This document shows positions 24,368-30,696 of a stretch of DNA of 64,000 bases, one piece after another. A program made the translations under genes and the position numbers. Position 1 is the first letter of the stretch, and every line of letters starts with the position of its first letter. Source of the DNA: Bacillus sp. OxB-1. GTDB taxonomy: Bacteria; Bacillota; Bacilli; Bacillales_A; Planococcaceae. The stretch is taken from positions 2,987,001-3,051,000 of the forward strand of contig NZ_AP013294.1 of assembly GCF_000829195.1 (NCBI RefSeq), written 5' to 3'. The notes under the pieces are model-generated. The model did not search any database and was not told where the DNA came from. It saw nothing but the letters and a program-made list of their open reading frames with translations.

Positions 24368-24397
24368 TCTCCCCTGATCGTCTATAATCAAGGGAGA
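24368..24397. repeat. Inverted repeat upstream of the antirepressor gene
   Basis: TCTCCC-c-TGAT (24368-24378), eight-base loop, ATCA-a-GGGAGA (24387-24397): 10 paired bases with one mismatch. It lies just ahead of the antirepressor GTG at 24344. It may fold in the leader mRNA or be a regulator-binding site. Confidence 0.4.
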
Positions 24398-24425
24398 ACG
24401 TTTGTTTTATATGATTTGTTTACCG

Positions 24426-24459
24426 ACTCATTCGCATGCCAGTGCGAGTGGGTTTTTTA
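24426..24459 (+). terminator. Intrinsic terminator in plus orientation
   Basis: ACTCATTCGCA (24426-24436), TGCCAG loop, TGCGAGTGGGT (24443-24453), then TTTTTAT on the plus strand. The stem is 11 bp with G-T pairs. It overlaps the 3' end of the minus-strand gene 24428-24802; there is no T-run on the minus side. Confidence 0.55.
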
Positions 24460-24802
24460 TTTGTCCGAAATTCACGTGGATTACCTCTGTTTGAGTTTGA
24501 ACAGGTTCAAGCCAATCTTGGGGTAGATGCTCTTCGATCAGTTGAAGTTCGTTCTGACTCAGAATTGCGATAAACTGAACCCCCTCTATTTCCGTCCGGA
24601 TCTCCACTGGGTAATCCCCACACGCGGATCGCTTTTGAACGTCGAACGTCGTAAAGTAATTTAAGAAAAACTCGGGGTTGCAAAAATGTTCTACCCGACC
24701 TCCTGCCGGATGGATAGAAGTTGAGATAATTCCCCTCTCCGTGTCATCCAGCACCGATACAAGTTGCTGAGTCAGGTCGATAAGCTCGTTCAAATGATTC
24801 AT
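24428..24802 (-). CDS. Hypothetical phage protein
   Basis: 124 residues from the ATG at 24802 (MNHLNELIDLTQQLVSVLDD), with GGAGAG upstream; the longer frame to 24949 lacks a ribosome site. Acidic, mixed alpha/beta, containing 'GRVEHFCNPEFFLNYFTTFD'. I do not recognise it. Early-operon gene. Confidence 0.55.
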   Translation of the reverse strand: MNHLNELIDLTQQLVSVLDDTERGIISTSIHPAGGRVEHFCNPEFFLNYFTTFDVQKRSACGDYPVEIRTEIEGVQFIAILSQNELQLIEEHLPQDWLEPVQTQTEVIHVNFGQIKNPLALACE

Positions 24803-25001
24803 TTGTATCTCTCCTTTTATTTTTTTGATGGTGAATCCCATCAAGAAGCCCATGAGTTGCCGTGGAGTAGAGAACGATTTTGGGAGGTATGAGATAGTAA
24901 CGGGATTCATTCTCATGGACTTCTTGACAGGAGCCAAACGCTCCGTCATAATAAAATGTACAATCTAAACTTTTATCTTCAGCCGATTGATGGGCCAACA
25001 T
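24744..25001 (-). CDS. Possible small coupled ORF (85 residues), doubtful
   Basis: The ATG at 24999-25001 overlaps the stop of the 25001-25162 gene as TGATG, so coupled translation is possible. The product (MLAHQSAEDKSLDCTFYYDG...) overlaps the next gene's start by 59 bases and is not family-typical. Listed because the alternative is 200 bases of non-coding DNA in a compact operon. Confidence 0.3.
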   Translation of the reverse strand: MLAHQSAEDKSLDCTFYYDGAFGSCQEVHENESRYYLIPPKIVLYSTATHGLLDGIHHQKNKRRDTNESFERAYRPDSATCIGAG

Positions 25002-25014
25002 CAGTCGGTTTTTT
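24983..25014 (+). terminator. Intrinsic terminator in plus orientation
   Basis: CCGATTGAT (24983-24991), eight-base loop, ATCAGTCGG (25000-25008), then TTTTTT on the plus strand. It overlaps the end of the minus-strand gene 25001-25162. The minus strand has no T-run after the stem. Confidence 0.55.
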
Positions 25015-25162
25015 CGTTTTCTCGTAAGACCTTCAATGACCTAATAGCATCCTCCGTGCGCTTAAGCGCTTGCTCGTAATCTCCTTTTTTCAATCGTTTA
25101 AACGCAACCCTCAAACAACATTCCGCTGCGTAAATCTCTTGATCGGGATTGATAGTGACCAT
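25001..25162 (-). CDS. Small phage protein (53 residues)
   Basis: ATG at 25162 with AGGAGG nine bases upstream. Product MVTINPDQEIYAAECCLRVA then 'FKRLKKGDYEQALKRTEDAI'. Predicted helical throughout, perhaps a helical hairpin. Function unknown. Short but with one of the best ribosome sites in the early region. Confidence 0.6.
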   Translation of the reverse strand: MVTINPDQEIYAAECCLRVAFKRLKKGDYEQALKRTEDAIRSLKVLRENEKTD

Positions 25163-25172
25163 TTGAAACCTC

Positions 25173-25463
25173 CTAGAATAAAAATCTGATAAATCCCCCT
25201 ACCACTTTCGTCAACATGTCTACCAATAAATTGATATCCACGCCGTTAATAAGGTACATTCCGGCTTCGACTGTTGTCGTGTTCGATGTTAATCGAATTT
25301 GAATTACTTGCAGCCACCGGATAAAGTCCTCCGTTGCCAGTGTCATTTCGTTGCGCTCGACTTTTGAAATGGTGCTCCTAGAGATATTAACTAACGGGGA
25401 CATTTCCTCTTGTGTCAATCCAGCACCTTTGCGCGTGGCTCGCAAGAGTTGTCCAACATTCAT
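25173..25463 (-). CDS. Xre-family repressor with hydrophobic C-terminal tail
   Basis: 96 residues. An HTH_3 domain fills the first ~60 residues ('LLRATRKGAGLTQEEMSPLV NISRSTISKVERNEM'). The remaining part ('GMYLINGVDINLLVDMLTKV' then 'VGGFIRFLF') is hydrophobic and may form a membrane or dimerisation helix, which is unusual for a Cro-like protein. Two inverted repeats of TGTTC lie just upstream (25482-25515), so it probably represses itself. A second regulator besides the main repressor pair at 26.7-27.5 kb. Confidence 0.75.
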   Translation of the reverse strand: MNVGQLLRATRKGAGLTQEEMSPLVNISRSTISKVERNEMTLATEDFIRWLQVIQIRLTSNTTTVEAGMYLINGVDINLLVDMLTKVVGGFIRFLF

Positions 25464-25481
25464 TCCCTCTCCCCCCTCAAA

Positions 25482-25515
25482 TGTTCAAAAACAGAACATG
25501 TTCAAACAATGAACA
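25482..25515. promoter_or_regulatory. Operator pair upstream of the second Xre regulator
   Basis: Two adjacent dyads: TGTTC-N7-GAACA (25482-25498) and TGTTCA-aacaa-TGAACA (25499-25515). They share the same half-site and start 17 bases apart, immediately upstream of the gene at 25173-25463. Probable binding sites for that protein. Confidence 0.6.
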
Positions 25516-25578
25516 GTATTTTTCTATGAACCTGGTAAAATTATTTATAGAAGATAGATGACGCACCTGTCATCCTCG

Positions 25579-25779
25579 TTACGAAACCCTCTCATACTGA
25601 TTAGCATTAGCTTTTCTTCGAATTCTGTCATTGACAGTTTTCAGTTCTCCTCCGAGCTTTGCTAAAATACCGAAACGGAACTTCTCCACATTCGTGGATG
25701 GGCTGTTAATAATAGCCACCATTTCGGCATTTATCCTTTCCACCAAACGTCGTCTGTCTTCTTGATCATTAGTGATCAT
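25579..25779 (-). CDS. Small phage protein
   Basis: 66 residues from the ATG at 25779 (MITNDQEDRRRLVERINAEM), with GGGAGTGG upstream; an earlier ATG at 25797 has AGGTGG and is also possible. Helical, charged, 'FGILAKLGGELKTVNDRIRR' near the end. Unknown function. Confidence 0.5.
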   Translation of the reverse strand: MITNDQEDRRRLVERINAEMVAIINSPSTNVEKFRFGILAKLGGELKTVNDRIRRKANANQYERVS

Positions 25780-25813
25780 GCTGCCACTCCCTTTCATCTT
25801 TGATCCACCTATT

Positions 25814-25987
25814 TTATTGAGCAACCTTGCTCCCCCGTTCTTCTACAGGAGAAACCATACATCCGATGTTCAAAGGCTTCATTTCTTTAATAGCTTCATT
25901 CAATTCTGCTTCGGTTTTTATTCCGTACTTAGCCAAAGCTTTCCAAATTTTTTCGACTTTTTCTTCATTGTTTGGCAATTTTCCCAT
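25814..25987 (-). CDS. Small phage protein (57 residues)
   Basis: ATG at 25987 preceded by GGAAAGGAG (rather close) and GAAGTTGG. Product MGKLPNNEEKVEKIWKALAK then 'YGIKTEAELNEAIKEMKPLN'. Charged and helical; the 'W.ALAKYGI.TE.EL..AI' pattern is common in small phage proteins of the early region. Function unknown. Confidence 0.55.
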   Translation of the reverse strand: MGKLPNNEEKVEKIWKALAKYGIKTEAELNEAIKEMKPLNIGCMVSPVEERGSKVAQ

Positions 25988-26053
25988 CTCCTTTCCAACT
26001 TCCTCCCCTCTCTATGAATGTGATACGATTCTCATAGGAAGGAGGTGAAACCA

Positions 26054-26491
26054 ATGCCTGAATACTTATGGGATATTGATATCGAACAATTGCCTTTAGG
26101 ATGGAGCGATATTTATGAAGACGCATTTGAAAATTACCCAAACGGTATGATGATTGAGGGTGTCTTCTTCCATCCAGTTGACTATCACGCACAGTTGCTT
26201 TCTTACTTTCATACCTACCAAGCGAAAGCAAAAGCCGCTTACGGGAATCTTCAAAAGCAATTTGATCGAGATACCCTAAATCTATTAGTTGCTTATGATA
26301 AATTCTTGTATTCCATTTTGTTAGTGTGGCTAGATGACGAACGGGATAGCAGTCAATTCGATTCTTCTAAACTGGATAAAGAATTGAAAGATTCGATTTG
26401 GTATAATCTTTCAGCAGAATCTGATCTCGATTTCATGAAGCCATTCAAGCCTCTTCAACTTATTCAAATGAACTTTGATGCAATTCAGTAA
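26054..26491 (+). CDS. Plus-strand single-gene insert of unknown function (moron candidate)
   Basis: 145 residues, start MPEYLWDIDIEQLPLGWSDI at 26054 with a strong AAGGAGGTG site. It is alone on the plus strand amid minus-strand early genes and its 3' end overlaps the gene at 26460 tail-to-tail by 32 bases. The sequence is acidic with a helical middle ('HTYQAKAKAAYGNLQKQFDR' ...). It has its own upstream region, so it could be expressed in the lysogen. Function unknown; superinfection or host-interaction cargo is a guess from position. Confidence 0.55.
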   Translation: MPEYLWDIDIEQLPLGWSDIYEDAFENYPNGMMIEGVFFHPVDYHAQLLSYFHTYQAKAKAAYGNLQKQFDRDTLNLLVAYDKFLYSILLVWLDDERDSSQFDSSKLDKELKDSIWYNLSAESDLDFMKPFKPLQLIQMNFDAIQ

Positions 26492-26681
26492 GGTAAAATG
26501 CAATTAATTTAGCCATCCGAGCAGGTCCTTCAAGTTTTTCTTTTTCGCCTGCTCTGGCTCTTTTAGCATCTTCTTTTAATCGTCTAGCGTGGTTGTTACT
26601 GACGCCAAGATCCGAAGCTATCTTCGAGCAAGTTGCATTTAATAAATAATCAATCAAACGCTCCTGCATTTCCTTCTCCAT
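26460..26681 (-). CDS. Small helix-turn-helix protein
   Basis: 73 residues from the ATG at 26681 (MEKEMQERLIDYLLNATCSK), preceded by GGAGGTG. 'SKIASDLGVSNNHARRLKED' is a compact helix-turn-helix. Small DNA-binding protein encoded just after cro; likely a phage regulator. Unnamed family. Confidence 0.6.
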   Translation of the reverse strand: MEKEMQERLIDYLLNATCSKIASDLGVSNNHARRLKEDAKRARAGEKEKLEGPARMAKLIAFYLTELHQSSFE

Positions 26682-26693
26682 CCTTCTCACCTC

Positions 26694-26915
26694 CTACCCG
26701 ACTTCCCTATTCTTCATTTCGTGGCTTTCATCCTCAAAAAAAATTGTCCAATGAAAACCAAGCACTTGGGATATTTTTTTAGCATTATTTACAGTAGCCC
26801 CTCGCTCACCGGATTCAATATGTCCATACGTGGATCTTCCGATACCAGCTTGGTCTGCTACTTGTTCTTGCGTGAGACCGGCTTTATCACGGATTTCTTT
26901 CAACCATGTTCTCAC
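26694..26915 (-). CDS. Cro-like Xre-family repressor
   Basis: 73 residues; GTG start at 26915 with GAGGTG upstream. HTH_3 domain: 'LKEIRDKAGLTQEQVADQAG' then 'IGRSTYGHIESGERGATVNN'. Being the first gene of the leftward (lytic) operon, divergent from the repressor at 27075, it occupies the place of cro. The clear promoter at 26959-26987 drives it and is overlapped by an operator. Confidence 0.85.
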   Translation of the reverse strand: MRTWLKEIRDKAGLTQEQVADQAGIGRSTYGHIESGERGATVNNAKKISQVLGFHWTIFFEDESHEMKNREVG

Positions 26916-26958
26916 TATATCACCTCAATTCTTCATATCGTGGCTTGGTTGTACCTTC

Positions 26959-26987
26959 ACTATAAACTACATTTTGTAGCACGTCAA
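26959..26987 (-). promoter_or_regulatory. Early (PR-like) promoter
   Basis: On the minus strand TTGACG (82-87 of 269xx), 17 bases, TATAGT (59-64): five of six bases match sigma-A consensus in each box. The spacer contains the palindrome CTACATTTTGTAG (26967-26979), a likely operator. It would drive cro and the early operon. Confidence 0.75.
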
Positions 26988-26993
26988 CAGTTT

Positions 26994-27038
26994 ATTCTTC
27001 TTTTTGAAGAATTATATGAATTCTTCTTTTTGTAGAGT
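26994..27038. promoter_or_regulatory. Immunity-region operators
   Basis: First site: ATTCTTC-TTTTT-GAAGAAT (26994-27012), a perfect seven-base dyad. Second: ATTCTTC-TTTTT-GTAGAGT (27020-27038), with one conserved half. The two start 26 bases apart. A third, different dyad CTACATTTTGTAG lies within the early promoter (26967-26979). The second overlaps the -35 of the rightward promoter, giving a layout for self-regulation by the repressor. Confidence 0.6.
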
Positions 27039-27055
27039 TACAATGGATGTATATT
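27027..27055 (+). promoter_or_regulatory. Repressor (PRM-like) promoter
   Basis: TTTTTG (27027-27032), 17 bases, TATATT (27050-27055), just before the repressor start. The -35 overlaps the second operator, so the repressor could control its own gene. Weaker than the leftward promoter. Confidence 0.5.
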
Positions 27056-27074
27056 TTATAAGGAGTGGCTAACT

Positions 27075-27503
27075 GTGGAATTTAGCAAAAGGCTTATTGA
27101 CTTGAGAAAAAAGAAAAAGCTTTTGCAAACAGATGTAGCTGAAAAGATTGGTGTCGCACGGGCTACATACGGTGCTTACGAACAAGGGAACAGACAACCT
27201 GACTTTGACACTCTTGAAAAGATTGCTTCCTTCTTCGGGGTTTCTACGGACTACCTCCTAGGTAGATCGGACATTCAAAACCCTGAACCAGTATTTGTCG
27301 CCGGTAGAGAAATAAATTTATCCGAAGAGGAAATTATCCTTTTTAACGAACTAAAAAAACACCCAATCATGCTGCATGATTTGGTATCTGATCCTGAACG
27401 GAAAGTGAAAGAACTAATCAAGCTATATAAAATGAAAAAGTTGTTTTTAGAAGATGATGAGGAGGAAGATTTGGGAGACGGTTTTGGAACGTTAAAAGAT
27501 TAG
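27075..27503 (+). CDS. Phage CI-type repressor (Xre family)
   Basis: 142 residues; GTG start at 27075 with AAGGAGTG upstream. The N-terminus 'FSKRLIDLRKKKKLLQTDVA' then 'EKIGVARATYGAYEQGNRQP' is a textbook HTH_3 domain; the rest is acidic with no peptidase catalytic residues, so RecA-type self-cleavage is unlikely. Divergent from cro. Derepression is probably through the ImmA-like protease encoded next (ICEBs1 ImmR/ImmA-type logic). Assignment from position and domain. Confidence 0.85.
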   Translation: MEFSKRLIDLRKKKKLLQTDVAEKIGVARATYGAYEQGNRQPDFDTLEKIASFFGVSTDYLLGRSDIQNPEPVFVAGREINLSEEEIILFNELKKHPIMLHDLVSDPERKVKELIKLYKMKKLFLEDDEEEDLGDGFGTLKD

Positions 27504-27570
27504 GCGTGATTTAGCAACTATTGATGAACTTAGCAACACAAACTGCAATTGAGAACAGATTAAAAAGGTT

Positions 27571-28173
27571 GTGATTCAAATAATTCAACTACAACCTAGA
27601 CAACAGCATACCGATTACTGGGAAGAACGAGCTGAAAAAGTTCTCTCCAATTTCAATCTTAAATATCCGGATGAAATCGACATCGCTCATATTTGCTGGT
27701 TGTATGGAATTAAAATCCTGCCTTTAGATGTTCCGTTTTTGGAGTATTGCGATGTCGAGCTGGAGAATTTAGAGGGAGTAAAAGCATATTCCGTTCCAAA
27801 AGAAGATGATCGGCAAGGGACAATATTTTTAAAAGAGAACTTGCCTCACGTCGAAAGAAAGCTACTCATCGCTGAGGAGTTTTGTCATTTGTATGCTCAC
27901 TACTCCCCTCAATTGAACGTCGACGAATACATATTGGCCAAAAACGAACACCAAGCCAAAAGGATGTCAGCTTATCTACTGATGCCACAACGATTCTTGG
28001 GACAAGTATATGATGAGGCCATAGATGAAGCAGTCCTAATTAGTGATATCGCGGACTATTTTATGGTGACAGATGAATTTGCACGGTATCGGTTGGAGTT
28101 GATCTTTCATCATAAAGTGGATGCTATTACTTCGTTGCGAGGTAAGCTACAGACTTTTGAGTGGATCGGTTAA
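27571..28173 (+). CDS. ImmA/IrrE-family metallopeptidase
   Basis: 200 residues; GTG start at 27571. The metal site region is 'LLIAEEFCHLYAHYS' (about residue 100), with the third ligand region 'NEHQAKRMSAYLLMP'. The usual HExxH reads EEFCH here, so the first His is replaced by Glu. Many phage members of the family have this form. The family cleaves phage repressors when activated by DNA damage signals, and this gene lies directly after the repressor. Whether it is catalytic is uncertain because of the substitution. Confidence 0.82.
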   Translation: MIQIIQLQPRQQHTDYWEERAEKVLSNFNLKYPDEIDIAHICWLYGIKILPLDVPFLEYCDVELENLEGVKAYSVPKEDDRQGTIFLKENLPHVERKLLIAEEFCHLYAHYSPQLNVDEYILAKNEHQAKRMSAYLLMPQRFLGQVYDEAIDEAVLISDIADYFMVTDEFARYRLELIFHHKVDAITSLRGKLQTFEWIG

Positions 28174-28243
28174 CTTCTGAGGATAGTCGTAGCTGCAGCT
28201 ACACTTGTCGCAACAGCTATTCCTATGTTACTCTAAACTCTCT

Positions 28244-28270
28244 CCCCCACAACAAGTGGGGTGTTTTTTT
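28244..28270 (+). terminator. Terminator after the repressor/ImmA operon
   Basis: CCCCAC-AACAA-GTGGGG (28245-28261) then TGTTTTTTT on the plus strand. A 6-bp GC stem plus a seven-T run. Confidence 0.85.
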
Positions 28271-28329
28271 ACCCATCAAACGAACGTATATTCCCGCAAG
28301 GAGATTAGTTATTTGAAAGGAGCATTGTA

Positions 28330-30243
28330 ATGGCAATCAAGAAAGCCGCACTATATGTACGAGTAAGTACGCTACATCAAATTGATAAGGATTCACTACC
28401 ATTCCAGCGTCAAGAGTTGACCAATTACGCTAAATACGCGCTCAATATAGAGGATGTGGAAATATTTGAAGACGCCGGCTATTCCGCTAAGAATACCGAC
28501 CGGCCGAAGTATCAGCAAATGATGAAACGCATTCGCAATGGGGAGTTTACACATTTGATTGTCTGGAAGATAGACCGGATTTCTCGTAATCTTAAAGACT
28601 TTTCGGAGATGTACGAGGAATTGAAGAGTTACAAAGTGACGTTCGTTTCGAAAAACGAGCAATTCGACACTTCAACCGCGATGGGTGAAGCTATGCTCAA
28701 AATTATCTTGGTGTTTGCCGAACTTGAACGGAAACTGACTGCCGAGCGTGTGTTTTCCATCATGCTCTCTCGCGCGGAAAAAGGCTTATGGAACGGCGCG
28801 ACTGTACCTTTGGGGTTTGTATGGTCCGAAGAAAAGAAGTTCCCGGTCGAAGATCCGGAGGAAGTGGCTATTGTACGCCTTATTTACAGCCTGTACGAGC
28901 AGACACGTTCCACCTTGAAGGTTGCCTACCAATTGAACGAGAAGGCCGTTAAAACGAAGCGTGGAGGCCGGTGGACGGCTAAAACGGTACGTGATATCCT
29001 TCGCAATCCTTTTTATATTGGAACATACCGTTATAACATGCGTGAGAGCACAGGTAGTAGGCGTTTGAAGGATAAGGGCGAGTGGATCGTCGTCGAGGAT
29101 AACCATCCGGCCATCATAGATAAGGAGCAATTCAAGCGAGTCAATCAGCTACTATCTGATAACTATCGCGGTTTGACGGACGTGCAGCGCGCGGATATTC
29201 ACAAACACATCTTTTCGAAGATGATATATTGCGGAAAATGTGATGCGCTATTGACCTCCGGATTAGATGTTGCCAGAAAAGACGGCTATCGCCCATCTCG
29301 ATATACCTGCATATCATCGCGTACCGGATCGAATCGATGCAGCAACTATGTGAGCGACCTCATTATTGGCCCTTTTATTTTTAACTATGTGTCCAATTTG
29401 ATTCGTTTACAGGAGAGAATAACAACTAAACACTCGACACGTGATATGGAGCGCGCCCTGCTGCGCGGGAATGCTTTTATCGATGTCGTAGGGATAGACG
29501 ATACTGCATTGAAAGAAACGTACTTCGCGCTAACCAACGGCATGCCTGACCAAGAATATTCCATGGCAACTGATGATGGGAACATCATGCCAAACTTGGA
29601 TGTCGATCGTTTGGTTAAGGAAAAATTGAAATACGAGAAGGCGTTAATCCGATTGGAGGATTTATATTTATTCGGCGAGGATGGCATCAGCCAGAAGGAT
29701 TATATTTTCAAGAAGCGCGATATACAAGAAAGGTTGGAAGGTATCGAGATGGAGATCGATGCGTTGCAACAAAAAGGCGAGGATAGGACGAGCGACGCGT
29801 TTATCGATCACGCCCGGCATTTTTTGATTACGAGGGAGATGCAACAGGCAAGGAACGTTGATTATCGGGCTTTGTCTGAAACAGTCGGTCGGGAGGCTTT
29901 GTCCGATTTCATGCACACTATAATTGATCGCATTGTCGTTGCAGATAAGCGCGTTCAATCGATCACATTTAAAAACGGCATTACACACACTTTTGCATAT
30001 AAGCCGTTGCTGGATAGCAAAGGCATCGCGCCAGCAAGAATGCAGTATAAAGAATACGAAGAGGTAGTCTTGGAGTATTTGAAAGAAAACGGCCCAGCAT
30101 CACGCAACGATCTACAAAAAGCCACCAACATCACGCGTGATGGCTTTTATAAATTATTAGCTGAATTGATAGAGCGCGGACTTGTGACAAAAACCGGGCA
30201 ATCCACTCAAACACGGTATGAATATATAGAAAAACTCACTTGA
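28330..30243 (+). CDS. Large serine recombinase (prophage integrase) with C-terminal winged-helix extension
   Basis: 637 residues, GAAAGGAG before the ATG at 28330. The N-terminal resolvase domain has the nucleophile Ser13 in 'LYVRVSTLHQ' and the Arg-rich 'DAGYSAKNTDRPKYQQMMKR' region. The recombinase domain follows ('EKGLWNGATVPLGFVW'). A zinc ribbon is at about residues 301-337 (CGKC, then Cys 327 and 337). Then comes a coiled coil. Unusually, the last ~75 residues ('EYLKENGPASRNDLQKATNI') form a winged-helix domain not normal for this family. It integrates and, with a directionality factor, excises the prophage. It sits at the right end, near attR. Confidence 0.93.
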   Translation: MAIKKAALYVRVSTLHQIDKDSLPFQRQELTNYAKYALNIEDVEIFEDAGYSAKNTDRPKYQQMMKRIRNGEFTHLIVWKIDRISRNLKDFSEMYEELKSYKVTFVSKNEQFDTSTAMGEAMLKIILVFAELERKLTAERVFSIMLSRAEKGLWNGATVPLGFVWSEEKKFPVEDPEEVAIVRLIYSLYEQTRSTLKVAYQLNEKAVKTKRGGRWTAKTVRDILRNPFYIGTYRYNMRESTGSRRLKDKGEWIVVEDNHPAIIDKEQFKRVNQLLSDNYRGLTDVQRADIHKHIFSKMIYCGKCDALLTSGLDVARKDGYRPSRYTCISSRTGSNRCSNYVSDLIIGPFIFNYVSNLIRLQERITTKHSTRDMERALLRGNAFIDVVGIDDTALKETYFALTNGMPDQEYSMATDDGNIMPNLDVDRLVKEKLKYEKALIRLEDLYLFGEDGISQKDYIFKKRDIQERLEGIEMEIDALQQKGEDRTSDAFIDHARHFLITREMQQARNVDYRALSETVGREALSDFMHTIIDRIVVADKRVQSITFKNGITHTFAYKPLLDSKGIAPARMQYKEYEEVVLEYLKENGPASRNDLQKATNITRDGFYKLLAELIERGLVTKTGQSTQTRYEYIEKLT

Positions 30244-30267
30244 AACCGTCATTTCAAGTGAGTTTTC
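30230..30267. terminator. Bidirectional terminator between integrase and toxin gene
   Basis: ACTCACTTGAAA (30234-30245), six-base loop, TTTCAAGTGAGT (30252-30263): a perfect 12-bp stem with T-runs on both sides, straddling the integrase stop codon. It separates the convergent integrase and toxin genes. It closely resembles the hairpin at 31436-31475. Confidence 0.8.
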
Positions 30268-30696
30268 TTATGGTCTGGCTAAATACCTTCGTAGTTCATT
30301 TGCTGTTGTAATCGACTCTTTGATTTCATTCTGACCGATGTATTGCTCGTATAAATCTATAAGTCTTGTAAGTTCATCAGAATCCAACTTTTGTTTTCTA
30401 GACAAGATGCAATTATTCAACTCAACACACTTTTCAACCTTATATAAAGCATCAAATTTAACAAATGAACTCACCCTAAATGGAGGATTATAATGAAATA
30501 TTTCCTCGTTCGATTCAAAGAGTAGCTTATGTTCTTTTCCTCTTGTAGAACTAACATTCAAAAGCAATATGTATCCGTCCTCTTCTCCAATTGCCAAAAA
30601 TGTTCTGTTTCTCGAAAGAACACCATTATCGGCGAAAGGCAATTGAAGAAGAAGACCTTGACCGAGGTTAGTAATAGTAAATCCCCTGGTCCTCAT
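30268..30696 (-). CDS. Putative toxin of a Panacea-type toxin-antitoxin pair (PemK/MazF-like?)
   Basis: About 142 residues; the ATG at 30696 (MRTRGFTITNLGQGLLLQLP) lies inside the end of the antitoxin gene, which overlaps it by 29 bases, so translation is coupled. The pattern 'GQGLLLQLPF...SRNRTFLAIGEEDGYI LLLNVSS' and 'SFVKFDALYKVEK' recalls the SH3-like barrel of PemK/MazF endoribonuclease toxins ('G.i......P...RP.lVI' and '.sfv..d.l..i.k'), but catalytic residues cannot be pinned down. The toxin label rests on its neighbour. It follows the antitoxin in one transcript and is stopped by the shared terminator. Confidence 0.55.
   Translation of the reverse strand: MRTRGFTITNLGQGLLLQLPFADNGVLSRNRTFLAIGEEDGYILLLNVSSTRGKEHKLLFESNEEIFHYNPPFRVSSFVKFDALYKVEKCVELNNCILSRKQKLDSDELTRLIDLYEQYIGQNEIKESITTANELRRYLARP

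Noticed and set aside
28174-28231. Short hydrophobic peptide frame after the ImmA-like gene
   Set aside because: Continues in frame after the stop (VVAAATLVATAIPMLL) and recalls a Phr-type peptide, but has no start codon or ribosome site and no cognate receptor gene nearby.
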